This document shows, piece after piece, positions 53,701-62,145 of a DNA stretch of 64,000 nt. This stretch comes from Sphaerospermopsis torques-reginae ITEP-024 (GTDB lineage: Bacteria > Cyanobacteriota > Cyanobacteriia > Cyanobacteriales > Nostocaceae), in contig NZ_CP080598.1 in the NCBI RefSeq assembly GCF_019598945.1, positions 3,348,001 through 3,412,000 of the forward strand. The letters are read 5' to 3'. Numbering within the stretch: the stretch's first letter is position 1; each line of letters opens with the position of its first letter. Under the pieces are notes generated by a model. The model was given only the letters and a program-made list of their open reading frames with translations, was not told where the DNA came from and made no database searches. Both the position numbers and the translations under genes were made by a program.

Positions 53701-53756
53701 ATATTCTCCAGTTTCACCATTATCGGCTTTGATTTGACAACTGGTATTATTAATTG
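50724..53756 (-). repeat. Arm 2 of the large inverted duplication
   Basis: Inverse of 39205-42817. The protease-coding part differs at only a few residues (for example Ala/Thr in 'IIRGxTKI', Thr/Pro in 'VPNxNF'). The TPR part is shorter and more damaged than in arm 1. Confidence 0.88.
50849..52181 (-). pseudogene. TPR array gene (copy 2), multiply frame-shifted
   Basis: Starts as 'MFHKGNTTASQWIERGNQLW' at 52181, overlapping the protease copy 2 gene in the +1 frame as in copy 1. It stays open to 51504, then is broken by several one-base indels (51435-51067 is another open piece), and ends at TAG 50849. Unit borders look mixed, for example 'ctacaagggtcgcgg' blends the two forms 'tacaacaatcgcgg' and 'tacatgggtcgcgg' found in copy 1. 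This suggests either heavy recombination or consensus errors in a collapsed repeat. Confidence 0.75.
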
Positions 53757-53856
53757 CTGCTAGGGAGATAGAATTAGATGAAGTTTTAATACTCAAAGTG
53801 GAAACTAATAAAAATGCTAAAGAGAAAATGCTGACTGTTTTGGTATTCATGTTCAT
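52084..53856 (-). CDS. Exported double trypsin-like serine protease (copy 2)
   Basis: About 590 residues, from ATG 53856 ('MNMNTKTVSIFSLAFLLVST'); TTG 53880 opens the ORF but no ribosome binding site favours it. Signal peptide different in sequence from copy 1. From 'INNTSCQIKADNGETGEYSQ' onward it is nearly identical to copy 1, with both S1 catalytic triads kept (HII/DLALL/GMSGGAI and AHVF/DLAVV/GMSGGPV). It also ends out of frame over the TPR region ('RKYYRQSMDRKRKS'). The same frame break in both copies shows it predates the duplication or is functional. Confidence 0.85.
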   Translation of the reverse strand: MNMNTKTVSIFSLAFLLVSTLSIKTSSNSISLAAINNTSCQIKADNGETGEYSQKQLQTIAKRITVRVIGDNNSGSGTLLSKRGNTYLVLTNSHIIRGTTKISLTTADGKTYNAQTVPNPNFDKFDLALLQFQSNENYCLQEVTNFVPFTEMEVMAAGYSATKGQIVFSTGTVQKISQRPLKEGYQIGYNSDIEQGMSGGAIINSRGQIIGINGRSAYPILNTGYVYPDGSRPSNAEIQAMRKLSWGIPISTVLAQVKPEIITAYSLPVPNISQPVPEAALTGWLGELEQKAKQITVRIDSSNNSNGSGVIIAKEGDTYTVLTAAHVFCESENETKSCGRFNYSILAPDGKQYPVEKSSIKLESGVDLAVVKFRSPATYQIATLANYNPKDYEYILTAGYPKLGQTSPWRLTMGQIYSKEQGLLATTQSDFRNNSSGNSGNLSASVSQSAVSLTGGYELVYSSITFGGMSGGPVLDTQGRVIGIHGRSEGETAIDEKTGDSGSSGGKVQIGNSLGIPISTFLAIANKLDTQGQKVETTPAPKLNEQKVNSIQTAILSIDVSQRKYYRQSMDRKRKSTVAFTSLSRSYRGF

Positions 53857-53880
53857 AATGGGAAATTTGTTAATTATCAA

Positions 53881-54318
53881 GAAAGGACGTATTGAGGGTT
53901 TCTAATTTTTGTTGTTCTACTGGTTTTCTTGTTCAATAGTGGGTAATTTAAGAGGTTGTTTGAAAACTTTTTTGTGTGGTATTCATCACCTATCGATCCC
54001 CCTATATCCCCCTTAAAAAGGGGGACTTTGACTCTAATTCCCCCCTTAATAAGGTGGGTTAGGGGGGATCTGAGAGTTTTTGATACATCATGAGAGAATT
54101 TTCAAACATCCTCTAATGCGGTAAATTTGATGAATTTCCAAGATCATTTAAACCACCTTTAAAAAGGGGGACTTTAACTCTAATTCCCCCCTTAATAAGG
54201 GGGGTTAGGGGGGATCTGAGAGTTTTGGATACATCATGAGAGAATTTTCAAACATCCTCTAATGCGGTAAATTTGATGAATTTCCAAGATCATTTAAACC
54301 ACTCTCCCAAAAACGTAA
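53881..54318. other. Gap with MITE and 146-bp tandem duplication
   Basis: Holds a MITE-like element (53951-54115) and a direct 146-bp duplication (about 54012-54157 and 54158-54303), each with a G/C-rich hairpin ('ccccccttaataagg.ggg' type) and the MITE right end 'ttttcaaacatcctct'. The promoter for protease copy 2 should lie near 53881-53950. Confidence 0.7.
53951..54115. repeat. MITE-like 165-bp element (copy 2)
   Basis: Ends 'agaggttgtttgaaaact' and 'ttttcaaacatcctct', same as copy 1 at 49531. The right half is duplicated in tandem through 54303. Confidence 0.75.
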
Positions 54319-54891
54319 TTATTTACCCGGAATTAAGGGAGATTTATTGAAAAAATCTTTCACACTTACATACAACTGGTCATTTGAATTTTGGAAAATT
54401 ATCCCTCCACTTTTACCTTCAGCAATATCCATTAACTTTTGTATTACGTCCTCAGCATCACTCCCTGTTCTTAAAGTAAATAGTTGATTACTAGGATTGC
54501 AAGTTTCTCCTTGATTAAGAACACCACAGATAACAGGATATCCTTTAATTTTCCCAGTAGACAGAAAATTCAAACGACCTTGTTCATAAAACTCTTGGAA
54601 TTTTTGCGAGACTTTTTGACAGCGTTCTGCTGGAGTCCAGCCACCTTTATTAAAGTATTCAGATTTCCAGCCAATAAAATACACATGACCTTTTCTTTCA
54701 GGAATCCAAGCAACTGTAGTCGGAATGCTCTCACCACTTGCTGCATCAAACATTGACTGACAAAGGAAAGTGACTTGATTTGATTGCAATTCAGCAGCAG
54801 TTGATTGGCTAAAATTGGCAGGTAGACTAATAGTTGCTAAAGATGTGAAAGCAGCTAGTCCTAAAGTGATGAAAAATGATTGTTGTCGCAT
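54319..54891 (-). CDS. Exported COP23 domain protein
   Basis: A 190-residue protein with a signal peptide ('LAAFTSLATISLPANFSQSTAA') and the COP23 pattern: 'VTFLCQSMF', 'PTTVAWIPERKGHVYFIGWK', 'WTPAERCQKVSQKFQEFYEQ', 'YPVICGVLNQGETCNPSNQL'. Cysteines are probably disulphide bonded. COP23 was named as a circadian-oscillating surface polypeptide in a unicellular cyanobacterium; its role is unknown. COP23 genes are often near DUF1822, CHAT or trypsin-like protease genes, as here. Confidence 0.85.
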   Translation of the reverse strand: MRQQSFFITLGLAAFTSLATISLPANFSQSTAAELQSNQVTFLCQSMFDAASGESIPTTVAWIPERKGHVYFIGWKSEYFNKGGWTPAERCQKVSQKFQEFYEQGRLNFLSTGKIKGYPVICGVLNQGETCNPSNQLFTLRTGSDAEDVIQKLMDIAEGKSGGIIFQNSNDQLYVSVKDFFNKSPLIPGK

Positions 54892-55055
54892 AATATTGTT
54901 GTTGAGATTGATAAATTAAAAAATCATTAGTTGAAGGTAATGGATCACATATTTGATAAATTGTTAGATTATCAAATAGTGCTTTTTTCTGTAACCGTTA
55001 AAAAACTGACTTCTGTTCATTGAAAAATCCTTTTTTAGCAAAATATACCCACTAT

Positions 55056-56228
55056 TTAAGGTTTAGCTGTTACCTGTAAACTGTAATTTCCAGTTTCTCC
55101 TCGTTGTTGAGAAGTGGCAACTATTAAATAAACCCCATCTTCTGGTAATGTCATATCTATTTGAGCATTAAAATCACCAGCCCCTCTATCATCGTTTTCG
55201 GCTATTTTGTTAAAACTTTTACCTTCAGAAGATTCGCTCACTTGATATAAACTCAAAAGTGAATTAATTTTCTGACTTGTCATCTCAATTACTACCTGTT
55301 GACCGGCTCGACCCTGAAATTGATATAAATTCACAAAGCTACCATTTTCAGAAGCAATACCATCCTCTGGATTTAAATTGCCATTAATTATCTGACCGTT
55401 AAGTGAGATACTGGCAATAGCAGGTTTTGTGGATCTCTCAAATAGGGTAGAGACAGAAGAGATATCTTTTTTTCTGGCAGCAGTAATAAAAGATTGCACT
55501 TGAGCAACAGGAATAGCAAAATTCATCCCACTATTTAATCTTCCAGGTCCGACAATTCCTGCTGTATTTACCCCAATCACTTGACCTTTGCTATTAAGAA
55601 GTGGTCCCCCAGAATTACCTCCTTGTATCACTGCATCATGTTGAATTTCTCCAGTCCTGGAATCAATACGAGTAATGTTTCCTTGGGTAAAAGTGTCTTT
55701 GAAATCTGCATCCAGAGGAGTACCAAGAGTGAAAATGCGATCGCCTACTTTTGCAGATCCAGCCGCAGCTAAATCAAGTGTCCGCAAGTTTTTCTGATTA
55801 TGGATTTTCAGCATTGCCAAATCTAATCCATTTTTACCAAAACCCAATACATCAGCCGCGACTTTCTTCCCATCAGAAAAAACAACAGTCACTACACTGG
55901 GGAAATCTTTTGGATTATACTCTTCTACTTCTTTTTGGTTTCTTGGTGGTGGTTTAATGACATGAGCATTGGTGATAATTAATCCATCTTTACTGATAAT
56001 AAAACCACTGCCATGACCTTGACCTGTTTGAACCGTCACCACAGCCGGACTTGATTTTTGATAAACTTGGCGGGCAATCTGTTCCTGGGATGTTTGTGCT
56101 AGTACAAGGTTAGAGTACAGTGCTTTTTGCCCCCTGAAGGATAGCTGCTTTTCAAAGCTATTCACCCCAAGAACGGTAAATATAGTGCATATTACACTTG
56201 CACTTTGTAAGAATCTTTTGTTCATCAT
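55056..56228 (-). CDS. HhoA/HtrA-like serine protease with C-terminal PPC domain
   Basis: About 390 residues, from ATG 56228 or 56225 ('MNKRFLQSASVICTIFTVLG'). Signal peptide, then a trypsin-like domain: His in 'ITNAHVI', Asp in 'GLDLAMLK', Ser in 'QGGNSGGPLLNSKGQVIGV'. No PDZ domain. The C-terminus (about 280-390) is a PPC domain ('QGRAGQQVVIEMTSQKINSL', 'DGVYLIVATSQQRGETGNYS'), a bacterial pre-peptidase fold seen in secreted proteins. Likely periplasmic quality control or processing. Same strand as COP23, 165 bases apart. Confidence 0.88.
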   Translation of the reverse strand: MMNKRFLQSASVICTIFTVLGVNSFEKQLSFRGQKALYSNLVLAQTSQEQIARQVYQKSSPAVVTVQTGQGHGSGFIISKDGLIITNAHVIKPPPRNQKEVEEYNPKDFPSVVTVVFSDGKKVAADVLGFGKNGLDLAMLKIHNQKNLRTLDLAAAGSAKVGDRIFTLGTPLDADFKDTFTQGNITRIDSRTGEIQHDAVIQGGNSGGPLLNSKGQVIGVNTAGIVGPGRLNSGMNFAIPVAQVQSFITAARKKDISSVSTLFERSTKPAIASISLNGQIINGNLNPEDGIASENGSFVNLYQFQGRAGQQVVIEMTSQKINSLLSLYQVSESSEGKSFNKIAENDDRGAGDFNAQIDMTLPEDGVYLIVATSQQRGETGNYSLQVTAKP

Positions 56229-56255
56229 CGTTTGATACACAATTTTGATACACAA

Positions 56256-57223
56256 TTCGGATAAAGTTAATATTTCAACCTGGAAAAACCAACGCTATCA
56301 AGCTTCTTAATGCAGAATATCAGTAAATAAATGACAGGTGACAGGTGACAGGTGCTACGCCACGGTGACAGTTTCAAGAGTTGGATAGGAACGATTTTTC
56401 CTTTGAGTAGGAATTACAGCAGTTTTCGGTATTCTGAGTTACAGATGTTAATGATAAAACCCTTGTGGAACAGGCATCCTGCCTGTTAACCTTGTACCTC
56501 ATTGACCTCGAAACTGCTGTAAATGCAAGGTTTTTAAGTTTCCACCCCGTAAAAGCTTGCACTTTTTTAACTTCCAGCAGGCTAAGACCCTTTACCTGTA
56601 ATCTTTTCATGTTTATTCAGCAAGCCCTATATACAGCTTTATTCAATAGACTGTGTTTGCTCATTCTTCCATTTCCTCCAATCAATATGCCAACTACTTG
56701 TCTGCTCCTGTTTGGTTTTCTTTCACAGCTTGTAGTTTTTACGCAGATACTCAAATTTGTTACAAAACTTCATTTATTGACATCGGATCACCCAAACTCT
56801 TGTCTATCCCGTCTTGTGGTGTGGGCATCTTGCCCGCTTACACGAATCAATGATTTTTGTGCAGATTGTCTTTGCAGTGTCAAGTCTTGTGGTGTAGGCA
56901 TCTTGCCCGCTTACACAAATTAAATTCCCCCTTTTCAAGGGGATAATGGGGGATCTCGAATACGTAAATTTCGTTAACCGAACAATAACCGAACAATATT
57001 GGTGGGCAATCTCGCGACGACTACCTTTTATGAATATAATTTTCTATATATCCTTAGAAATATTTTTAGCATTTATAGCTGATAAAAAGCTAAAAGCCGG
57101 GAGTTGTGATTTAAAAACTCAAGATATCAAGACTTTAATCGTTGTAACTCCCATTTTTTATGTATAACATGAGAATATGTTTATCAAGAACTTTTCCTCG
57201 CGCCTTGAGCGCCTATTTTTTTT
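56256..57223. other. Long intergenic region with repeats, no gene
   Basis: Contains 'gtgacaggtgacaggtg' (56338-56355), the 'acaggcatcctgcctgtt' palindrome (56470-56487), and two direct copies of 'tgtgggcatcttgcccgctt' (56817-56836) and 'tgtaggcatcttgcccgctt' (56890-56909). ORFs at 56465-56923 and 56946-57167 run through these and are rejected. At 56975-57000 'gttaaccgaacaataaccgaac' recalls the MITE end at 42950. A run 'gcgccttgagcgcctattttttttatgg' ends just before remA and may be a weak terminator or part of the remA leader. Confidence 0.5.
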
Positions 57224-57490
57224 ATGGATATTCAATTAATCAACATCGGTTTTGGCAACATTGTTTCCGCTAATCGAGTAGTTGCCATTGTCAGTCCAGA
57301 ATCTGCCCCAATTAAGCGCATTATTACCGATGCCAGAGATAGAGGGCAACTGATAGATGCCACCTATGGTAGACGAACTAGGGCTGTCATTATCACTGAT
57401 TCCAGTCATGTTATTTTATCAGCGATTCAGCCGGAAACGGTAGCAAATCGGTTTGTCATTTCCCGTGAGCATCAGACTGCCGATAACTAA
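57224..57490 (+). CDS. remA: RemA-family regulator (DUF370)
   Basis: An 88-residue protein, '[20 protein letters not shown]' with '[20 protein letters not shown]', the DUF370 signature. In Bacillus RemA is a DNA-binding activator of biofilm matrix genes; cyanobacterial members are often next to gmk, as here (gmk follows about 260 bases on). The length is typical. Confidence 0.93.
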   Translation: MDIQLINIGFGNIVSANRVVAIVSPESAPIKRIITDARDRGQLIDATYGRRTRAVIITDSSHVILSAIQPETVANRFVISREHQTADN

Positions 57491-57499
57491 TTATAGGTG

Positions 57500-57575
57500 G
57501 GGTTAACAGCTAGTTAGTGTTTTACTAACAAAAGCTAACAGATGCTCACATTTAATCAAGATTTATCTCTACTCG
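57500..57575 (+). promoter_or_regulatory. Conserved hairpin element, copy B (between remA and gmk)
   Basis: Reads 'gggttaacagctagttagtg', 'ttttactaacaaaagctaac', 'agatgctcacatttaatcaa'. 'gttagtgttttactaac' forms a seven-pair hairpin (57513-57529). Near-identical flanks occur at 31701-31775 upstream of sds. Same orientation relative to the following gene in both places. Confidence 0.5.
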
Positions 57576-57748
57576 TTGACAAAAAAATTGAGACTTGAAT
57601 CCCTAAAGTGCTTGTCGGCTGTCAACCCCTCCTATTTATGCTATATCGACGCTAGGATATCAATTAGACAAGTGTTCTGTCACTGGTGCTACAATTCTAA
57701 TTCTTTAGTCTCGCAACAAAGCATCAGACTAATGAATAACGTTTATTG

Positions 57749-58369
57749 ATGAACTCAGAAGTTGAAGGGATAATGCAAGTCTTACCCATACCTAGTGGTG
57801 CTACTACCCCAGAAAGTCCGTCTTTGGGCAAACTGATTGTTTTAACTGGTCCTAGTGGAGTTGGCAAAGGAACTTTGATGCAAAAGCTCCTCCAACTTCA
57901 TCCAGAGCTTTATTATTCAGTATCTGCCACGACTCGTTCTCCCCGTCCAGGAGAAATTAATGGCCAAAATTATTACTTTATCACCCGCAGCCAGTTTGAA
58001 AAATTAGTTGCTCAAGGGGAATTTTTGGAATGGGCGGAATTTGCTGGTAACTATTACGGAACTCCCCGTGCAGCGGTGCTTGAGCAAATTCAGTCTGGTA
58101 AGTTGGTGATACTAGAAATTGAATTGGAAGGGGCAAGACAAATTAGGGCTTCCTACCCTAACGCACTGAGTATTTTTATACTACCGCCTTCATTTTCAGA
58201 ACTAGAGAAACGGATAAGGGGAAGAGGACAAGATTCTCAAGAGGCGATCGCTCGTCGTCTAAATCGCGCCCAAGAGGAAATAGAAGCAGCAGCAGAATTT
58301 GATCTTCAAATTGTCAATGATGATTTTGAAACTGCTTTAAATCAAATTGAAGCTGTTTTATTTGGGTAA
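57749..58369 (+). CDS. gmk: Guanylate kinase
   Basis: About 206 residues. It phosphorylates GMP to GDP. P-loop '[20 protein letters not shown]', GMP site '[20 protein letters not shown]', '[18 protein letters not shown]', lid '[20 protein letters not shown]'. The true start may be ATG 57749 or ATG 57773 ('[12 protein letters not shown]'), the latter just after AAGGGAT; both give an N-terminal extension longer than in E. coli, as usual in cyanobacteria. Confidence 0.95.
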   Translation: MNSEVEGIMQVLPIPSGATTPESPSLGKLIVLTGPSGVGKGTLMQKLLQLHPELYYSVSATTRSPRPGEINGQNYYFITRSQFEKLVAQGEFLEWAEFAGNYYGTPRAAVLEQIQSGKLVILEIELEGARQIRASYPNALSIFILPPSFSELEKRIRGRGQDSQEAIARRLNRAQEEIEAAAEFDLQIVNDDFETALNQIEAVLFG

Positions 58370-58448
58370 CAGGTAATAGGTAATTGGCGAAATTGGCGAA
58401 AATGATCAACAATTACCAATCACGAATTACCCATTACCACAGATCAAA

Positions 58449-58970
58449 TTAACCGATTAAACCTTGGATCAGTCCAGAGTTGACAGTCAAAAAGAAAGCA
58501 ACTACAGCGCCACCAATACCACCGATTAAGAAAGCACTGGCAAAGTTGTTCCAGTTTTCTTTGGAGTTAAAAGCATCCATTGGAGGATTAGGTACAGTCA
58601 CACTGGGAAGTGCTGGTGCAGGATTGCTGTTAGCATACAAGGATAGACAAGCGGTAAGAATTACTACCAAACCGATACTACCCAACAAACCAGCTAAGTT
58701 AGCGTTAGCAGCATCCCGCAGGGGACCTAATTTATCAAAAGGTCCAAAGAGCAAGTAACCATGAGCCATGCCTACTTCTAATCCACGTCTAAAAGGATTT
58801 AGTCCAGGACGATAAGCGGGTAAGTTACCAATAAACCACTTAACCAGGGGAGAAGAATTGACTGGGGTTTCCAAATTTCCATCTTGAGGATTACCGCCAG
58901 CTGCTCTTACAGTTTCCCGATTTCTGGGATCACTGGGGAGATTTTTGGATGCGTTTACTGATTGTGCCAT
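58449..58970 (-). CDS. psaL: Photosystem I reaction centre subunit XI (PsaL)
   Basis: A 173-residue membrane protein that holds photosystem I trimers or tetramers together. 'GNPQDGNLETPVNSSPLVKW', 'PAYRPGLNPFRRGLEVGMAH', 'GYLLFGPFDKLGPLRDA' are hallmark PsaL sequences; two or three transmembrane helices follow ('LLGSIGLVVILTACLSLY', 'FASAFLIGGIGGAVVAFF'). Follows psaJ on the same strand after about 130 bases. No psaI lies next to it in this window. Confidence 0.97.
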   Translation of the reverse strand: MAQSVNASKNLPSDPRNRETVRAAGGNPQDGNLETPVNSSPLVKWFIGNLPAYRPGLNPFRRGLEVGMAHGYLLFGPFDKLGPLRDAANANLAGLLGSIGLVVILTACLSLYANSNPAPALPSVTVPNPPMDAFNSKENWNNFASAFLIGGIGGAVVAFFLTVNSGLIQGLIG

Positions 58971-59098
58971 ATTTTATGTTGCCTCAAAATTCGAGCTTCA
59001 AAATTCAAAAGGGGTGGCATTGATTGAGTTATCAGTAAACAGCAATCAGATTTAATGTATTTACTGGGTACTGTTTACTGATATCAACCCGTTTTACC

Positions 59099-59248
59099 CT
59101 ATGGTAGAGGGTGGAAAAGTAGGTCAGGGAAGAAGCGGTTAAATTCGATCAAAATGCCCGCTGTAATGGTCAGCCAGATAGTAGCGGCTACAGGTGCTGT
59201 AGAAATGAACTTAATCAAATAGGATGATTGTTCGCCTTTGTCAGCCAT
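59099..59248 (-). CDS. psaJ: Photosystem I reaction centre subunit IX (PsaJ)
   Basis: A 49-residue single-pass membrane protein, read from ATG 59248: begins '[20 protein letters not shown]' and ends '[15 protein letters not shown]', with the helix '[15 protein letters not shown]'. This sequence is typical of PsaJ. It stabilises PsaF in photosystem I. It lies 41 bases downstream of psaF on the same strand, so psaF-psaJ are probably one transcript. Confidence 0.95.
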   Translation of the reverse strand: MADKGEQSSYLIKFISTAPVAATIWLTITAGILIEFNRFFPDLLFHPLP

Positions 59249-59289
59249 GAATTGAGTCTCCAAAAAACAAGTGAATGAGAGCAGATGAA

Positions 59290-59784
59290 TTAGCGTGGAG
59301 AAATAGTGATTTCTGAATCCTTAGCGGTTAATTCACCAGAGAGAAATTCTTTGATTGCAGCAGCAGGCCAAGCAAACCCAGTGGCAATGATGGGTAGTGC
59401 TAAACCCAGATCGATTTGGATTTCTTTTTGCTCAGTATCAGATTCTTTCTTAATCGCTTGTAAGTAAGCGCGGCCAACCCAGCCGATCCAACCAGCGATA
59501 TACAGAAAGAGAATGCTGGGGATTAAAAAGTCTCCAGCCCGATCCAAGCGACCATCAACAATCAAGTGAGGATAGCCTTCAGGACCACATAAAGCCTGAG
59601 AATAGCGTTCAAACCGCTTTTTACCAGATTCAGGGTCAGCGGTGGTATTACGGGCATTTAGGGCAAGCTCTTGAAAAGCGGGAGAATCTTTACAGGGAAC
59701 AAGGTTAGCGCCCAGAGCATTAGCTGAGGGGGCAAAATTGAACCAAAGACCAATCGCTAAAATCAAAGCAAACAATCGTCTCAT
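59290..59784 (-). CDS. psaF: Photosystem I reaction centre subunit III (PsaF)
   Basis: 164 residues from ATG 59784 ('[20 protein letters not shown]'), chosen because AAGGAA lies about ten bases before it and it starts a proper signal peptide; the longer ORF to 59847 has none. Signal '[20 protein letters not shown]', then lumenal '[20 protein letters not shown]' and a C-terminal transmembrane helix '[16 protein letters not shown]'-like. PsaF binds plastocyanin or cytochrome c6 side contacts in algae, less so in cyanobacteria. Heads the psaF-psaJ-psaL set. Confidence 0.96.
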   Translation of the reverse strand: MRRLFALILAIGLWFNFAPSANALGANLVPCKDSPAFQELALNARNTTADPESGKKRFERYSQALCGPEGYPHLIVDGRLDRAGDFLIPSILFLYIAGWIGWVGRAYLQAIKKESDTEQKEIQIDLGLALPIIATGFAWPAAAIKEFLSGELTAKDSEITISPR

Positions 59785-59939
59785 TGAGTTGTTTCCTTTT
59801 ATTACAAAACAAGAAGTTTTTTGTACAACACGAAGCGGCTTGTACAATGTTTAATTTGGATAACTAGCAAGTCATCATACTCTTGGCTGGGAATCGAGTA
59901 AAGTTTAAGTAAATAAAAGTTAAAGCTTCGCAACCAAAA

Positions 59940-60077
59940 GTAAGGTTTGGGATTGGGGACTGGGGACTGGGGACTGTGGACTGGGGACTGGGGACTGGGT
60001 AATAAAGTCTTAGCAATCACCAATTACCAATTACCAATCACCAATCACCAATTACCAATGACCAATCACTAATCACT
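59940..60077. repeat. Heptamer repeats between psaF and tsaD
   Basis: 'ggggactggggactgggg' units (59955-59997), then 'caatcaccaattaccaatt' units (60012-60075). They fill most of the divergent gap between psaF and tsaD and reach up to the tsaD start codon. Confidence 0.88.
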
Positions 60078-61121
60078 ATGACAACCGTTTTAGCGATCGA
60101 AACAAGTTGTGATGAAACTGCTGTGGCAATTGTCAAGAATCGTCAAGTGTGCAGCAGTATCATAGCCTCGCAAATTCCCATCCATCAGCAGTATGGTGGG
60201 GTAGTTCCAGAGGTAGCTTCAAGGCAACATTTAGAAATAATTAATCAGGCAATAGCCCAAGCTCTCGATGAAAGCGCAATGAACTGGGGACAAATTGACG
60301 GGATTGCCGCCACTTGTGCGCCTGGACTGGTAGGAGCATTGTTGGTAGGGTTAACGGCTGCCAAAACCCTGGCTATGGTGCATGAAAAACCATTTTTGGG
60401 AGTTCATCACCTGGAAGGTCATATCTATGCTACTTACCTAGCACAACCCAATTTAGACCCCCCATTTCTTAGCTTACTCGTTTCAGGCGGACATACAAGC
60501 TTGATTTATGTTAAAGATTGTGGTAATTACGAAACTCTAGGAGAAACCCGTGATGATGCTGCGGGTGAGGCTTTTGATAAAGTGTCAAGATTATTAAAGT
60601 TGGGGTATCCCGGCGGACCTGTGATTGATAAATTGGCGCAGACAGGTGATCCCCAAGCTTTTGCATTACCAGAAGGAAGAATTTCCCTACCAGGTGGGGG
60701 TTATCATCCCTATGATGGCAGTTTTAGCGGTTTAAAAACAGCCGTATTAAGGTTAGTGCAGCAGTTAGAAAAAGATGGTGGACAATTGCCCGTAGCTGAT
60801 ATTGCGGCCAGTTTTCAAGAAACAATAGCCAAAGCCTTAACCAAAAGAGCGATCGCCTGCGCTCGTGACTATGGTTTAAATACAATTGCCGTAGGTGGAG
60901 GTGTAGCGGCTAATAGTGGACTAAGAAAGCATTTACAAGCGGCTGCCGCCGAGCATAATCTCCAAGTCCTATTCCCGCCCTTAAAATTCTGTACTGACAA
61001 TGCCGCCATGATCGGCTGTGCTGCGACTGACCATCTTTCCCGTGGACACACATCTTCTCTCACCTTGGGCGTTCATTCTCGACTGCCTTTAACCCAAGTC
61101 ATGCAGTTGTATGAGAGGTAG
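60078..61121 (+). CDS. tsaD: tRNA N6-threonylcarbamoyladenosine synthase subunit TsaD
   Basis: 347 residues. '[20 protein letters not shown]' start, metal site His111 and His115 in '[14 protein letters not shown]', '[15 protein letters not shown]', '[20 protein letters not shown]', and '[13 protein letters not shown]'. Makes the t6A modification on ANN-decoding tRNAs with TsaB, TsaC and TsaE. Length and motifs are normal. Its ATG is preceded directly by heptamer repeats with no clear ribosome binding site. Confidence 0.97.
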   Translation: MTTVLAIETSCDETAVAIVKNRQVCSSIIASQIPIHQQYGGVVPEVASRQHLEIINQAIAQALDESAMNWGQIDGIAATCAPGLVGALLVGLTAAKTLAMVHEKPFLGVHHLEGHIYATYLAQPNLDPPFLSLLVSGGHTSLIYVKDCGNYETLGETRDDAAGEAFDKVSRLLKLGYPGGPVIDKLAQTGDPQAFALPEGRISLPGGGYHPYDGSFSGLKTAVLRLVQQLEKDGGQLPVADIAASFQETIAKALTKRAIACARDYGLNTIAVGGGVAANSGLRKHLQAAAAEHNLQVLFPPLKFCTDNAAMIGCAATDHLSRGHTSSLTLGVHSRLPLTQVMQLYER

Positions 61122-61206
61122 GTGGCAGGGGTGGCAGGGGTGGAAAAGGAGGTTAATAACCCAATCACCAATTATCGGTCCCCAGTCCCCAATCACCAGT
61201 CACCAG

Positions 61207-62145
61207 TCACCAGTCCCCAATAACCAATGACCGAATATGATCAGCAACGGCATCTGGTTGTTCTAACATTGCCAGATGTCCACAATTAGGAATTTCAATA
61301 AAATTATCACCAACGTATTGAAAAAGCCGATGAAAGCTGGCTAAATGGCGTACATATTTGGGTTCCATAAGCTTGTCATCCGCACCAGCTAAAAAATAAA
61401 CTGGTTGCTTGATTTGTGAAACTAACTGAGGTAAGCGGTTCACTTCTTCCTCTGTTGTAGAGTCTAAAAGCGTTCCTAGGGCAGCTTCGGAATCGGCAAC
61501 AACAAAATCAATAATTCGTTGACGCGCCCAAAAACGGTCTAAAGGACGTGATACACTGGCTCTGGTAAAGAACAAATCAATCCAAGGCACTTGGTAAAGC
61601 CAGCGTGGCCGAACTTGGAGAAATTTTTGACCCTTTGAGCGAAACTGCTCAAATGCTTCTTTAAGATAAATTCCACCACCAGCATTAATACAAATAACTC
61701 CTTTAACACAGTCAGGTAATTGAGCCGCTGTCCATAGAGCAATAGTACCTCCCAAAGAATGACCAATCAGCCAAACACTCTTGAGATTGAGAACTTCCAG
61801 CAGAGCTATTAAATCTTGAGAGTATGCGAAAGGAGAATACAGAGAATCAGCAGTATAGCTAACTAATTTAGGATCTGTGGTGGAATTGAGCTTTAGTTTG
61901 TGCAGTTTTTGGGCGTTTCGGCTGTGATTAAAATCAAATTTTGCCTGAGACTGAGATTCACCAAAACCTCGCAAATCATAAGACAAGCACTGAAAATCAA
62001 CTGATAGGCGAGAAATCACAGGTTGCCAGTATCCACGACTGTTGAGCCAACCGTGGATAAACACTAAAGCATGGGGGCAAGAGGTGGGAGCCGTTAACTC
62101 ATAAGCGTGGTGAACGCCGAAGATTTCTATTGTTGCCATATCCAT
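61207..62145 (-). CDS. Alpha/beta hydrolase
   Basis: A 312-residue alpha/beta-fold hydrolase. Oxyanion 'VFIHGWLNSRGYW', nucleophile Ser130 in 'LIGHSLGGTIALWTA', acid in 'FLAGADDKLMEP', His in 'NCGHLAMLEQPDAVADHI'. A longer insertion after the first strands ('DFNHSRNAQKLHKLKLNSTT') is atypical. No signal peptide, so probably cytosolic. Substrate unknown. Start could be ATG 62145 or 62139. Flanked by heptamer repeats on both sides. Confidence 0.88.
   Translation of the reverse strand: MDMATIEIFGVHHAYELTAPTSCPHALVFIHGWLNSRGYWQPVISRLSVDFQCLSYDLRGFGESQSQAKFDFNHSRNAQKLHKLKLNSTTDPKLVSYTADSLYSPFAYSQDLIALLEVLNLKSVWLIGHSLGGTIALWTAAQLPDCVKGVICINAGGGIYLKEAFEQFRSKGQKFLQVRPRWLYQVPWIDLFFTRASVSRPLDRFWARQRIIDFVVADSEAALGTLLDSTTEEEVNRLPQLVSQIKQPVYFLAGADDKLMEPKYVRHLASFHRLFQYVGDNFIEIPNCGHLAMLEQPDAVADHIRSLVIGDW

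Noticed and set aside
56465-56923. 152-codon ORF between the protease and remA
   Set aside because: Includes two copies of the 'catcttgcccgctta' repeat; Cys and Leu rich, no domain.
58370-59098. psaI next to psaL
   Set aside because: Both gaps around psaL were read and hold no 35-50 codon frame with the PsaI helix.
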